Source: Thermodesulfobacterium hveragerdense DSM 12571 (GTDB lineage Bacteria; Desulfobacterota; Thermodesulfobacteria; Thermodesulfobacteriales; Thermodesulfobacteriaceae). Taken from it: a DNA stretch of 64,000 nt. This document shows, in pieces, positions 51,579 through 60,055 of this stretch. The stretch covers positions 1-64,000 of the forward strand of contig NZ_AUIT01000003.1 in assembly GCF_000423845.1 (NCBI RefSeq), in the 5' to 3' direction. The translations under genes and the position numbers were made by a program. The stretch's first letter is position 1, and each line of letters opens with the position of its first letter. Below the pieces are notes generated by a model. That model was not told the DNA's origin. It made no database searches and saw only the letters and a program-made list of their open reading frames with translations.

Positions 51579-53159
51579 ATGAAGGTTCTTGTTTCTGACT
51601 CAATTTCTGAAGAAGGTATAAAGATTCTTGAAGAACAGGGGTTAGAGGTTATCTATAAACCTGGTTTGCCTTATGAGGAACTTTTAGACCTGATCGAAGA
51701 GGTAGAAGGTCTTATCATAAGGAGTGCTACTAAGGTAACCAAAGAGGTTATAGAAAGGGCAAAAAAACTTAGAGTAATAGGTAGAGCAGGTACAGGGCTT
51801 GACAACGTAGACCTTCAAGCAGCCAACGAGAAAGGTATAGTTGTGATGAATGTCCCTGGAGGAAACAGTTTAGCAGCTGCAGAACATGCTTTAGCTCTTC
51901 TTTTTGCTTTAGCAAGAAAAATCCCTCAGGCAGCAGCCTCTATAAAAGCTGGAAAATGGGAAAAGAAAAAGTTTATAGGGGTAGAGGTAAATAACAAAGT
52001 TTTAGGCATTGTAGGTTTAGGAAGGATAGGTGGAATTGTGGCAGAAAGGGCCTTGGGACTTAAGATGAAGGTTATAGCCTATGACCCTTTTGTAACCCCT
52101 GAAGCCGCAGAGAAAAAAGGAATAGAGCTTGTTAGCTTAGAGGAGTTGTTTAAAAGAGCAGATTTTATCACCATCCATACGCCTTTAACCAAAGAGACCT
52201 ATCATTTGATCGATGAAAAAGCTTTCTTCTTGATGAAAGACGGGGTTTATCTTATCAACTGTGCAAGAGGTGGAATAGTAGATGAAGAGGCATTGTATAA
52301 GGCTATGGTTTCTGGCAAGGTAGCTGGTGCAGCTCTTGATGTGTTTGAAAAAGAACCTGTAGACCCTAACCATCCTTTATTAACCTTAGAAAATTTTATC
52401 GGAACCCCACATCTTGGAGCTTCTACAGTTGAAGCGCAAAAGGTAGTAGCCGTAGAAATAGCTAAACAGGTAGCAGATTATCTGACAAAAGGCATCATAA
52501 GAAATGCGGTTAATGTGCCATCGATCAGTCCTGAAGTCCTTAAGATTATAGGTCCTATAATTACTCTTGCAGAAAAAATGGGGCTTTTAGCTACACAGAT
52601 TACTGATGGAGCTATCAAAGAGGTAGAAATAAGCTATAGAGGAGAAATTTCTCAGTTAGACGTAAGACCAGTTACCATAGCTATAGTAAAAGGACTTCTT
52701 TACCCATTTTTAAAAGAGGACGTAAACTATGTAAACGCCCTTATCAGGGCTAAAGAAAGAGACATCAAGGTAATAGAATCAAAGATAGAGATGGCAGAAG
52801 ATTTTACCTCGCTTATCAGCCTTAAAGTGACCCATACTGAAGGTACTACCATCGTAGAAGGAACCCTTTTTGGTAAAAAAGAACCACGTATAGTTAAGAT
52901 AAATGGTTTTAGGTTAGATGCTTTACCTGAAGGGCATATGCTTTATATTTTTAATGAAGACAAACCAGGGGTTATAGGGCAAATAGGAACCATTTTGGGT
53001 AAACACACACTTAACATCGCAAGGATGTATGTAGGGCAGGATCCGATGAAGGAAACTAACGTGATCCTTCTTAGCTTAGACCAGCCTCCTACAGCAGAGG
53101 CCCTGGCAGAATTAAACAAATTAAATACTGTATATCTGGTAAAACCCTTAGAACTTTAA
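51579..53159 (+). CDS. serA: D-3-phosphoglycerate dehydrogenase
   Basis: SerA oxidises 3-phosphoglycerate, entering serine synthesis. The 526-residue long form shows the NAD loop GLGRIGGIVAERAL, RAGTGLDNVDL, NCARGGIVDEEAL and the catalytic His in GTPHLGASTVEAQ. The intervening ASB domain and a C-terminal ACT domain (MLYIFNEDKPGVIGQIGTIL) follow, the latter the usual site for serine feedback. ATG at 51579 is 11 bases from GGAGG; a GTG two codons earlier (51573) is closer and also possible. It pairs with the aminotransferase upstream. Confidence 0.94.
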   Translation: MKVLVSDSISEEGIKILEEQGLEVIYKPGLPYEELLDLIEEVEGLIIRSATKVTKEVIERAKKLRVIGRAGTGLDNVDLQAANEKGIVVMNVPGGNSLAAAEHALALLFALARKIPQAAASIKAGKWEKKKFIGVEVNNKVLGIVGLGRIGGIVAERALGLKMKVIAYDPFVTPEAAEKKGIELVSLEELFKRADFITIHTPLTKETYHLIDEKAFFLMKDGVYLINCARGGIVDEEALYKAMVSGKVAGAALDVFEKEPVDPNHPLLTLENFIGTPHLGASTVEAQKVVAVEIAKQVADYLTKGIIRNAVNVPSISPEVLKIIGPIITLAEKMGLLATQITDGAIKEVEISYRGEISQLDVRPVTIAIVKGLLYPFLKEDVNYVNALIRAKERDIKVIESKIEMAEDFTSLISLKVTHTEGTTIVEGTLFGKKEPRIVKINGFRLDALPEGHMLYIFNEDKPGVIGQIGTILGKHTLNIARMYVGQDPMKETNVILLSLDQPPTAEALAELNKLNTVYLVKPLEL

Positions 53160-53161
53160 CT

Positions 53162-54220
53162 ATGGAAAGGCTTAATTTAAGAAACTATACCTTAGAAGAA
53201 TTAGAATTTTTGATCTTAAGTCTTGATGAGCCCAAATATCGTGCAGAGCAGATTTTTCACTGGATTACTTGTAGAGAAGCAGTCGATTTTGACCAGATGA
53301 CCAACCTTCCTAAGGTAATACGAAAAAAACTGGCAGATACCTTTACTCTCGAATTGCCAGAAGTAGTTGAAAAAATTTCAGACATGGAAGGAACTACCAA
53401 ATTCGGTTTAAAATTACAGGATGGTGAAATCATAGAGACGGTGGTCATCCCTGAAAGAGACCATTATACCCTTTGTGTCTCAACTCAGGTAGGATGTGCG
53501 ATGGGGTGTAGATTCTGTCTTACGGCTAAAGGAGGGTTTAAAAGAAATTTAGAGGTCTATGAAATAATTTCTCAAGTGGTTATAGCACGTCTGTATCTTA
53601 AGGAAATAAATAGTTTGCTGCCTTTAAGAAACATTGTTTTTATGGGTATGGGAGAGCCTTTAGCTAACTACGAAAACTTGATAAAAGCTTTAAGGATCCT
53701 TGCCCATCCTTTGGGGTTTAATTTTTCTAAAAAAAGGTTAACTATTTCTACTGTAGGGTTGGTAAAGGAGATTAAAAAGCTGGCGGTAGACTTCCCTACT
53801 GCCTTGGCTATTTCTCTTCATGCCCCAAACGACGAGTTAAGAAAAACCCTTATTCCTTTAGCTAAGAAATATCCCCTTCGAGACCTTTTAGAGGCTATCA
53901 AGACTTTTCCCAGGATAAAAAACGGACGTACCACGATAGAATATATTCTTATAAAAGAGATAAATGACAGTCCTCAGCATGCTAAAGAGTTGGTTAATCT
54001 TTTTAAGGGTCTTCCCATAAAAATTAATCTTATTCCTTATAATCCTCATCCGGAACTTCCTTTTGAAAGACCAGAAGAAGAAAAGATAGAATCCTTTCAA
54101 AGGTTTTTGTTAGACCATGGTATCCTTACCACCGTAAGAAAGAGCAAAGGACTTGATATTTCTGCAGCTTGTGGTCAGCTAAGAAGAAGATTGACTCTTA
54201 ACTCCATACCCCTGCAATAG
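53162..54220 (+). CDS. rlmN: 23S rRNA (adenine2503-C2)-methyltransferase RlmN
   Basis: A radical SAM enzyme that methylates A2503 of 23S rRNA and A37 of some tRNAs. The 352 residues carry VGCAMGCRFCLTAKGGFKRN with the CxxxCxxC cluster (Cys about 112, 116, 119), GMGEPLANYENLIKAL, SLHAPNDELRK and the C-terminal catalytic Cys in SAACGQL. The start is two bases after serA, and the gene ends 23 bases inside the opposite-strand radical SAM gene. No Cfr-like deviation is seen. Confidence 0.93.
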   Translation: MERLNLRNYTLEELEFLILSLDEPKYRAEQIFHWITCREAVDFDQMTNLPKVIRKKLADTFTLELPEVVEKISDMEGTTKFGLKLQDGEIIETVVIPERDHYTLCVSTQVGCAMGCRFCLTAKGGFKRNLEVYEIISQVVIARLYLKEINSLLPLRNIVFMGMGEPLANYENLIKALRILAHPLGFNFSKKRLTISTVGLVKEIKKLAVDFPTALAISLHAPNDELRKTLIPLAKKYPLRDLLEAIKTFPRIKNGRTTIEYILIKEINDSPQHAKELVNLFKGLPIKINLIPYNPHPELPFERPEEEKIESFQRFLLDHGILTTVRKSKGLDISAACGQLRRRLTLNSIPLQ

Positions 54221-55220
54221 TAAATCCACAAACAGGGCATACGCCGTTACTTCCTAACTGAATCCTTAAGGCTCTTAAGCCTTTTCTTTCTATCAAAAGG
54301 GTCTGACATCGAGGACAATAGGTGTTTTCATAAGGATTTCCTGGGACATTTCCTATGTATACGTAGTTTAACCCAGTTTCTTTTCCTATTTCATAAGCCT
54401 TTTGCAGGGTTTCTACAGGGGTAAAATCTTTGTCAAGCATCTGATATTGAGGATAAAACCTTGAAAGATGCCAGGGTGTGTTCTCATCAAGCTCGGTTTT
54501 TATAAAATAGGCTATGTCTTTAAGCTCAGAAGGATCGTCGTTTTCTCCTGGGATGATCAAGGTAGTGATTTCTACCCAGATACCTTTTTGTTTGAGATAT
54601 TTTAGGTTGTCCAGTACAGGTTGAAGTTTGGCTTTGCAAAGTTTTCGATAGAAGCTATCTCTAAAAGATTTCAGGTCTACGTTTATCCCATGTAGATATG
54701 GGCTTATGTAGTCTATGGCCTCTTTAGTCATGTAGCCGTTTGAAACAAACACGTTTTTAATACCATTTTTAGAGGCTAATTTTGCACAGTCATAGGCAAA
54801 CTCAAAAAAGATGGTAGGCTCTGTATATGTATAGGAAATACTTTTTGCATCTTCTTTTAAGGTTTTTTCTACGATTTCCTTAGGCGAGACTAATTTTCCG
54901 GTAATAGAGTTATAAAGCTGTGGGTATTGAGAGATTTCAAAGTTTTGGCAAAAACTACACCTGAAATTACATCCCACCGTGGCAATAGAATAACTCCAGG
55001 TTCCAGGTAAGAAGTGATAGAGAGGCTTTTTTTCTATGGGGTCTAAATTTTGGGCTACAATTTTTCCATATATCAAAGAATATAAAACTCCCTCTTCGTT
55101 TTTCCTAACCCCACAAAGACCTACAGAATTGTTTGGTATTACACACCGATGGTTACATAGCATGCATTGAACCTTTTTTTCATATAACTTTTGATAAAAT
55201 AGAGCTTGCCTAATTCCCAT
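54198..55220 (-). CDS. amrS: AmmeMemoRadiSam-type radical SAM enzyme
   Basis: The radical SAM cluster motif is in VGCNFRCSFCQNFEISQ (CxxxCxxC). An N-terminal pair of Cys motifs (CMLCNHRC, GLCGVRKN) and a C-terminal one (CPRCQTLLIERKG, CPVCGF) are typical of the AmmeMemoRadiSam system SAM protein. That trio also includes an AMMECR1-like and a Memo-like protein, often on one chain; neither is adjacent. The reaction is not known. The 340-residue length fits. It is tail-to-tail with rlmN, overlapping by 23 bases. Confidence 0.85.
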   Translation of the reverse strand: MGIRQALFYQKLYEKKVQCMLCNHRCVIPNNSVGLCGVRKNEEGVLYSLIYGKIVAQNLDPIEKKPLYHFLPGTWSYSIATVGCNFRCSFCQNFEISQYPQLYNSITGKLVSPKEIVEKTLKEDAKSISYTYTEPTIFFEFAYDCAKLASKNGIKNVFVSNGYMTKEAIDYISPYLHGINVDLKSFRDSFYRKLCKAKLQPVLDNLKYLKQKGIWVEITTLIIPGENDDPSELKDIAYFIKTELDENTPWHLSRFYPQYQMLDKDFTPVETLQKAYEIGKETGLNYVYIGNVPGNPYENTYCPRCQTLLIERKGLRALRIQLGSNGVCPVCGFTIAGVWS

Positions 55221-55320
55221 AGATCTACTCCCCTTTTTTATTAAAATAAAGATTTTTTGCTAAAATTCAATCACATTTAAGGACTAATTAACCTTAGGCA
55301 AAGTAATAAACATACTATAG

Positions 55321-55336
55321 CGATTAATTTTAATCG
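55321..55336. promoter_or_regulatory. Candidate operator palindrome upstream of cstA
   Basis: CGATTAATTTTAATCG has perfect seven-base arms and lies immediately upstream of the -35 box of the cstA promoter. AATCGATT at 55333-55340 is a further overlapping palindrome. Binding protein unknown. Confidence 0.45.
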
Positions 55337-55337
55337 A

Positions 55338-55365
55338 TTGTCAAAACTAAAAATAGGTTTATAAT
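55338..55365 (+). promoter_or_regulatory. Sigma-70 promoter of cstA
   Basis: TTGTCA (55338-55343), a 16-base spacer and a perfect TATAAT (55360-55365) lie about 45 bases before the cstA ATG, in a 190-base upstream gap. Confidence 0.6.
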
Positions 55366-55410
55366 TTTCTTGTTTATTTGGGTTAAAAAAAACTAAAAAA
55401 GAGGTGCAAG

Positions 55411-57237
55411 ATGCAGGCACTTGTACTGGTGGTGATTTTATCGTGTGTTTTTGTGCTTGCCTATAGGTTTTACAGTGCTTTTATTGCTGCAAAAGTTCTT
55501 TCTTTAGATCCCAAAAGAACTACCCCTTCTACTATTTTAAACGATGGAAGAGACTATGTCCCTACCAATCGTTGGCTTGTTTTTGGGCACCATTTTGCAG
55601 CGATAGCTGGCGCAGGACCTTTAATCGGACCTGTGTTAGCTGCACAATTCGGTTATTTGCCTGGTTTTTTATGGATTTTGATCGGAAGTGTGGTAGCTGG
55701 TGCTGTTCATGATATGGTGGTGCTTTTTGCTTCAGTAAGGCATAACGGTAAGTCTCTTGCTGAAATTGCTAAAGCCCAGGTAGGCCCGGTATCTTACTGG
55801 CTTGTTCTTGTCGCTACTTTATTTTTGTTAATCATCGTTTTAGCTGGTGCTTCTATCGCAGTTGTGAATGCTTTGTATAATAGTCCCTGGGGAGCATTCA
55901 CAGTTGGAGTAACCATACCGATTGCTATTTTTATAGGTATCTATCTTAAATGGTTAAGGCCAGGCAAGGTGGTAGAAGCAAGTATTATTGGTGTGATATT
56001 GATTATCTTAGCGGTTGTGGTTGGGCCTGTGATTAAAGAATCAAGCTTAGCACCTTATTTTACTCTTGATAAAAAAACACTTTCTGTAATAGTTCCAGTA
56101 TATGGATTTTTTGCGGCTGTTTTACCTGTTTGGTTGCTTCTTGTTCCCAGAGACTATTTGAGCTCTTACATGAAGTTTGGAACGATGTTTTTACTTGCTA
56201 TTGGGGTGATACTTGTAAATCCTTTAATTAAAATGCCTGCAGTTACTCAGTTTGTGGCAGGTGGTGGTCCTGTTATACCAGGTAAGGTTTGGCCTTTTAT
56301 GTTTATCACCATAGCTTGCGGAGCCATTTCAGGTTTCCATTCCCTTGTTTCATCAGGAACTACACCTAAGATGGTGGAAAATGAAAGAGATATACGATTG
56401 ATTGGATATGGTGCCATGCTTGTAGAAGGATTTGTAGCTTTAATGGCTTTGATTGCTGCTACTGTACTTCCTACAGCAGACTATTTTGCCATAAACAGCG
56501 CTCCAGAAGCTTTTAAGAAACTCGGGATGCAGGTTCAAGACTTGCCTTATCTTTCTGCTTTAGTAGGAGAAGAGCTTGCAGGTCGTCCAGGTGGAGCCGT
56601 ATCTTTGGCAGTAGGAATGGCTGATATTTTTTCAAGGATAGGTGGGCTAAGACACTTGATGAGTTACTGGTATCATTTTGCAATTATGTTTGAGGCCTTA
56701 TTTATCCTTACTCTTATCGATGCAGGAACAAGAGTAGGTAGGTATCTAATGCAGGAATTAGGAGGAGTGTTTTATCCAAAGTTAAGAGATTATACTTGGT
56801 GGCCAGGGGTAATCTTTACAAGTGGGATATTTACATTTTGCTGGGGATATCTTCTTTATACAGGAACGATAGCTACCATATGGCCACTTTTTGGAGTAAA
56901 TAACCAGCTTCTTGCTGGAATGGCCTTTGCAATCACTACAACCTATCTTTTAAGGCTTGGTAAAGCAAAATATATATGGGTAACTCTTATTCCTATGACC
57001 TTTTTATTAATAACCACCATCGTTGCTGGGTATCAAAATATAGTTAACAATTATCTTCCTAAACAAAAATATTTACTTGCCGTGCTTTCTGCGGTAATGA
57101 TTTTATTGGTTATACTGATTGTAATGGACTCTATAAGGGTATGGCTAAAGATATTTAGAGGAGAGATCCCCCCTTATAAAGATAACGAAAATTCTCCTTC
57201 ATTAAAAGCAGAAACAATGAAACATCTTTCTGAGTAG
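55411..57237 (+). CDS. cstA: Carbon starvation protein CstA-family transporter
   Basis: CstA-type proteins import pyruvate or peptides. This membrane protein of 608 residues has about 16 hydrophobic segments. Family motifs include NDGRDYVPTNRWLVFGHHFA (20 residues) and AGAGPLIGPVLAAQFGYLPG near the N-terminus, VSSGTTPKMVENERDIRLIGYG (in part), and TLIDAGTRVGRYLMQE. Length lies between the short and long CstA forms. It has its own promoter and a strong terminator, so it is monocistronic. Substrate (pyruvate or other) is not resolved. Confidence 0.92.
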   Translation: MQALVLVVILSCVFVLAYRFYSAFIAAKVLSLDPKRTTPSTILNDGRDYVPTNRWLVFGHHFAAIAGAGPLIGPVLAAQFGYLPGFLWILIGSVVAGAVHDMVVLFASVRHNGKSLAEIAKAQVGPVSYWLVLVATLFLLIIVLAGASIAVVNALYNSPWGAFTVGVTIPIAIFIGIYLKWLRPGKVVEASIIGVILIILAVVVGPVIKESSLAPYFTLDKKTLSVIVPVYGFFAAVLPVWLLLVPRDYLSSYMKFGTMFLLAIGVILVNPLIKMPAVTQFVAGGGPVIPGKVWPFMFITIACGAISGFHSLVSSGTTPKMVENERDIRLIGYGAMLVEGFVALMALIAATVLPTADYFAINSAPEAFKKLGMQVQDLPYLSALVGEELAGRPGGAVSLAVGMADIFSRIGGLRHLMSYWYHFAIMFEALFILTLIDAGTRVGRYLMQELGGVFYPKLRDYTWWPGVIFTSGIFTFCWGYLLYTGTIATIWPLFGVNNQLLAGMAFAITTTYLLRLGKAKYIWVTLIPMTFLLITTIVAGYQNIVNNYLPKQKYLLAVLSAVMILLVILIVMDSIRVWLKIFRGEIPPYKDNENSPSLKAETMKHLSE

Positions 57238-57258
57238 TCAGAAAATGTCATAAAATTG

Positions 57259-57296
57259 GGATGGCTGTCTTAAAGAAAGACAGCCATCCTTTTTCT
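57259..57296 (+). terminator. Rho-independent terminator of cstA
   Basis: A 13-base perfect stem, GGATGGCTGTCTT (57259-57271) with AAGACAGCCATCC (57277-57289), encloses loop AAAGA and is followed by a T-run. It begins 21 bases after the cstA stop. Confidence 0.92.
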
Positions 57297-57404
57297 ATTT
57301 TAGACAACTTTTATTAAAAATTTGTTTGCAAAATATAGTAGCTACTCAATCAGATTTGCTATTAAAGATTATGTTGGCTGGTGAAAAAAGATGGCTATGA
57401 CCTG

Positions 57405-58150
57405 TTAAAAAATTTTTTTATTAATTTGAAAAAGAATAGCAGAAAGGCTTTTTGGTCTTGGTTGATAGATAATTTTTATTATTTCTCTTAGTTCTTTTCC
57501 TTTTTCTATAGAAAGTGAGGTAGATTTTGCCATATCAAGACTTGACTGGAGAAGATGCTTCTGTGTCCTGTTATTAAGAAGCTGATGATACAATCGAGAG
57601 CCGCGTAGGAGCTATTTGGGGACCGAAAAGTTCTCCTGCCATAATGATTGCAGAGATATGAGTATTGGTTGCCCCTGCTAAAAGACTGACCATTCCAATA
57701 AAGGCAAATAAGGATCTGTCAAGTCCAAAAAGGATTCCAAATGTGTTATCTGCGGTTGCTCTTACAAAAAACACAAAGGGGTAACAATTCCTCCGCTACC
57801 CCCGAAGTTTAGGGTAATAGAAGTAAAAAGAATTTTTAAAATAAAGGCTATAGGAGAGATGGGTTCACCTACGATGGCTTTTTTATCGTCTCAAGTCCAA
57901 GACCAGGTAGTTTTCAGAAAATATAAACGTAAGGACTATAAGAATTAAACCACCTATGATGGGTTTAGAAAACAGATTTAGTTTTGAATTTTTGCTAATC
58001 TTTTCAAAAAACGGAAGGTTTCTATAAAAAGAAGCGAGATAAGTCCAAAAAAAGATTCCGCTAAAGCAGACTTTTATAAACAATAAACTGGTAAACATAG
58101 GGATAACTTTTAATGGTTCATGGAAGTAGGTAATCCCAAGGAAGGAGAAA
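57405..58150 (-). pseudogene. ClC-family chloride channel/antiporter remnant (frameshifted, N-terminus missing)
   Basis: Reading leftwards in three frames gives successive ClC pieces: NLFSKPIIGGLILIVLT (near 57960), LTLNFGGSGGIVTP (near 57810, the GSGGIFAP chloride motif), RSLFAFIGMVSLLAGATNTH with IIMAGELFG (near 57660), IISFLITGHRSIFSSQVL (near 57570) and KSTSLSIEKGKELREI (near 57500). The pieces are in order but in different frames, so at least three or four frameshifts have occurred. The first about 150-200 residues of a ClC protein are absent beyond 58150. This is a dead gene. Confidence 0.7.
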
Positions 58151-58154
58151 AGGT

Positions 58155-58750
58155 ATGAATAAAAAAATTGTTTCTAAAATCGCTTTACTATCTATTTCTT
58201 CACTTGTTTTCACGTTTAGCCTTATTGGCGAAGTAAAAGGAGTGGAAATTTTTGTTGAATACCTATTTCAGGGCCGTGATAAAGGCTTTTCTTCAAACCG
58301 GGAACTGATTGAGGATGCTATAAAAAAATGCATTCCAAACGCATTCTTGATGAAGAGCTACTTCCGGCCTAGCATGTAGTTTGTCCTGCGTTTGAAGACG
58401 TAGCTGTTTTCGCGATGCTTGCAACGTGATTTTTGGTGCTTGCGAACAAATATAAGGTTTTTCAGACACCACTTGACACATCAAAATACCTTGTTCTTAA
58501 TGAAAGGTTTGTGAATGTAGGAGGAAGTGACCTTGGAGCTAAAAGCTGTAAGTTGGCTGGGGGGATGTGTTGGAACTGGTACCAAAAATCAGGTTCTCCT
58601 ATGGACTACCCCATCGTAGCTGCCGAAATGCCTTTCTCAATACAACTTTTGGAATCTACTATACGTTCTCTTGAAAGCATAGTGAAAAGGAGTTCTGTTC
58701 TCAAAAAGTTCACGAGATGTGGTATCCCTTCTCCAAAAAGTTGTAGCTGA
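58155..58750 (+). pseudogene. Unrecognised exported protein, broken by a frameshift and in-frame stops
   Basis: An ATG behind AAGGAAGGAG starts a clear signal peptide (KKIVSKIALLSISSLVFTFS, 20 residues), then a mature part with GFSSNRELIEDAIKKCIP. The first frame stops at 58378. A shifted frame beginning near 58345 continues LDEELLPA, TAG, HVVCPAFEDVAVFAMLAT, TGA, FLVLANKYKVFQTPLDTSKY, and then runs to the TGA at 58748-58750, including LAGGMCWNWYQKSGSPMDYP. The two Cys-bearing segments suggest a disulfide protein of the periplasm. I do not recognise the family. The original was probably 200 or more residues. Its position beside an integrase remnant suggests element cargo. Confidence 0.5.
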
Positions 58751-58825
58751 GTTTTCCAGTTAAAAAACTTCTGGCATAGAGAAAGAAGAAAAAAATGTCT
58801 CAGAAAAAAAGAAGAAACTTTTGGA

Positions 58826-59632
58826 ATGACAACACAGATGCTATCTCAGTTTCAAACTTTCATTGCGTACGGACTTTTAGGTCCAGTTTGGTCCTACAGT
58901 ATCCCTCCCTTTGTGTTTGCGTGTGCCGCTGACTTTTTACTCTATGTGTACGAAAAAGGAAACTGGGATTCTCTGATCCACGCCTTCCTTTTGTGGAAAG
59001 CTCTCTCTCCTGAAGCCGTGGAGCTTTCCAGGAATGATTCTATTTTGAATCGTGCCAAATTTTTCTACCTCTATCAGCGTGGAATCCTTGAGAATACTAA
59101 CCTAACTCCATACGAGAAAGAGAAAGAGAAAAAGATAATCTGGGCAAATGCACTTTTGAACACGGCTCTTGTAGAATTCCCTGAGTTTCAGCATATGAAA
59201 GAAAAAATCCAGGTAGAAATCCAGAAGGCACATGAACGATACCAGATGTTGAAAAAAAACACACAGGAGATACGGGAAAAAGACCTTGTGCTTGCTTCTT
59301 TGAAATTCAAAGCTGACGAAGAGATCGTTGATACAAGCACAAAAGAACTATCTCCTGAAAAATAGCAGAAACTACTGGAGGAATATCAAAGATGGCCTGT
59401 GGTTTATTTATACTCCAATGATCCCACTCCTTTTAGAAAAGAAAATCTAAATTTCATAACTTCGCAACTAGAAAACGCAACAAAGCAAAACGATCCACGG
59501 CTGGCTACTGTATTTGTTCCTTCCAGTCTAAAAGTGGGGGTAGGAATAGGAGCAGGAATGCCGGGAGCAATAACCTTGGGAGCAGCAGGTGTAACTGGAG
59601 CGTTGTATTGGAGGAAGAAAAAAAGGATGTGA
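58826..59632 (+). pseudogene. Unrecognised protein with in-frame TAG, probable membrane anchor at the C-terminus
   Basis: One frame of 269 codons is interrupted only by TAG at 59363-59365. Before the stop: GLLGPVWSYSIPPFVFACAA (hydrophobic), then a long helical, charged region (EFPEFQHMKEKIQVEIQKAH, 20 residues). After it: LLEEYQRWPVVYLYSNDPTP and a Gly-rich hydrophobic stretch (GVGIGAGMPGAITLGAAGVT, 20 residues) ending in WRKKKRM, like a C-terminal membrane anchor. The upstream frame to 58751 is the same, so it may once have joined the previous pseudogene. Codon use looks less AT-biased than the core genes. Family unknown. Confidence 0.5.
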
Positions 59633-59640
59633 ATTAAAAT

Positions 59641-59868
59641 GGAAAAAATTCGCAATTTTTACCTAAATTTTTTCAAGATGAAGCAGTGCAAAAAGTATGG
59701 ATAGAATTTTGGAAGAAGCATGAAAAGTTTATCTTGGTTCTCGGTGGGATGATTTTTTCACTGATTTTGCAACTATGGATGTCTGCCCTGTGAGTGACCA
59801 CGGCTATAATTTTTCTAGTCTGGCGGTTTTACCGCCATGTAGTGTCTTTGTCTGGAGAAGAGGTGTAA
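59641..59868 (+). pseudogene. Remnant of a small membrane protein with in-frame TGA
   Basis: One frame reads FQDEAVQKVWIEFWKKHEKF, ILVLGGMIFSLILQLWMSAL (helix), TGA at 59791-59793, then VTTAIIFLVWRFYRHVVSLS (second helix) and stops at 59866-59868. No ATG start is visible in this frame. It may be a third decayed gene of the element. Low certainty. Confidence 0.3.
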
Positions 59869-59869
59869 G

Positions 59870-60048
59870 ATGAAGGAAAACACTGAAATTCTCAGAATGA
59901 TTCTAGAAAGACTTGACTTAATTGCCCAAAAACTTTAGGCTTTTGATCTTTTACTGGATTTTGAAGAAAAAAAAAAAAACATGTTATTAAAACGATGGCG
60001 AGGCGAAAAGTGATGGAAATTTTAGAGAGAATAGAAAGAAAAACATAA
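59870..60048 (+). pseudogene. Small helical protein remnant next to the integrase
   Basis: MKENTEILRMILERLDLIAQ is followed by TAG at 59936-59938. The frame then runs to a 13-base A tract (59967-59979), after which a shifted frame gives MARRKVMEILERIERK and a stop at 60046-60048. If restored it is a charged helical protein of about 58 residues. Position just before int suggests an accessory gene, but I do not recognise it. Confidence 0.3.
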
Positions 60049-60055
60049 ATAGCTA

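Noticed and set aside
57241-58150. Left attachment-site copy of the tRNA-Pro 3' end
   Set aside because: I looked for the motif GGGGCGAGAGGATTTGAAC left of the element and saw none. A degraded copy could be missed by eye, so a computed search is needed.
58370-59938. Repeated in-frame TAG and TGA codons suggesting stop-codon recoding in the element genes
   Set aside because: The same region also has frameshifts, a homopolymer slip and a 16-base duplication, and the neighbouring ClC and integrase genes are broken. Ordinary decay explains all of it, and no recoding tRNA or signal is visible.
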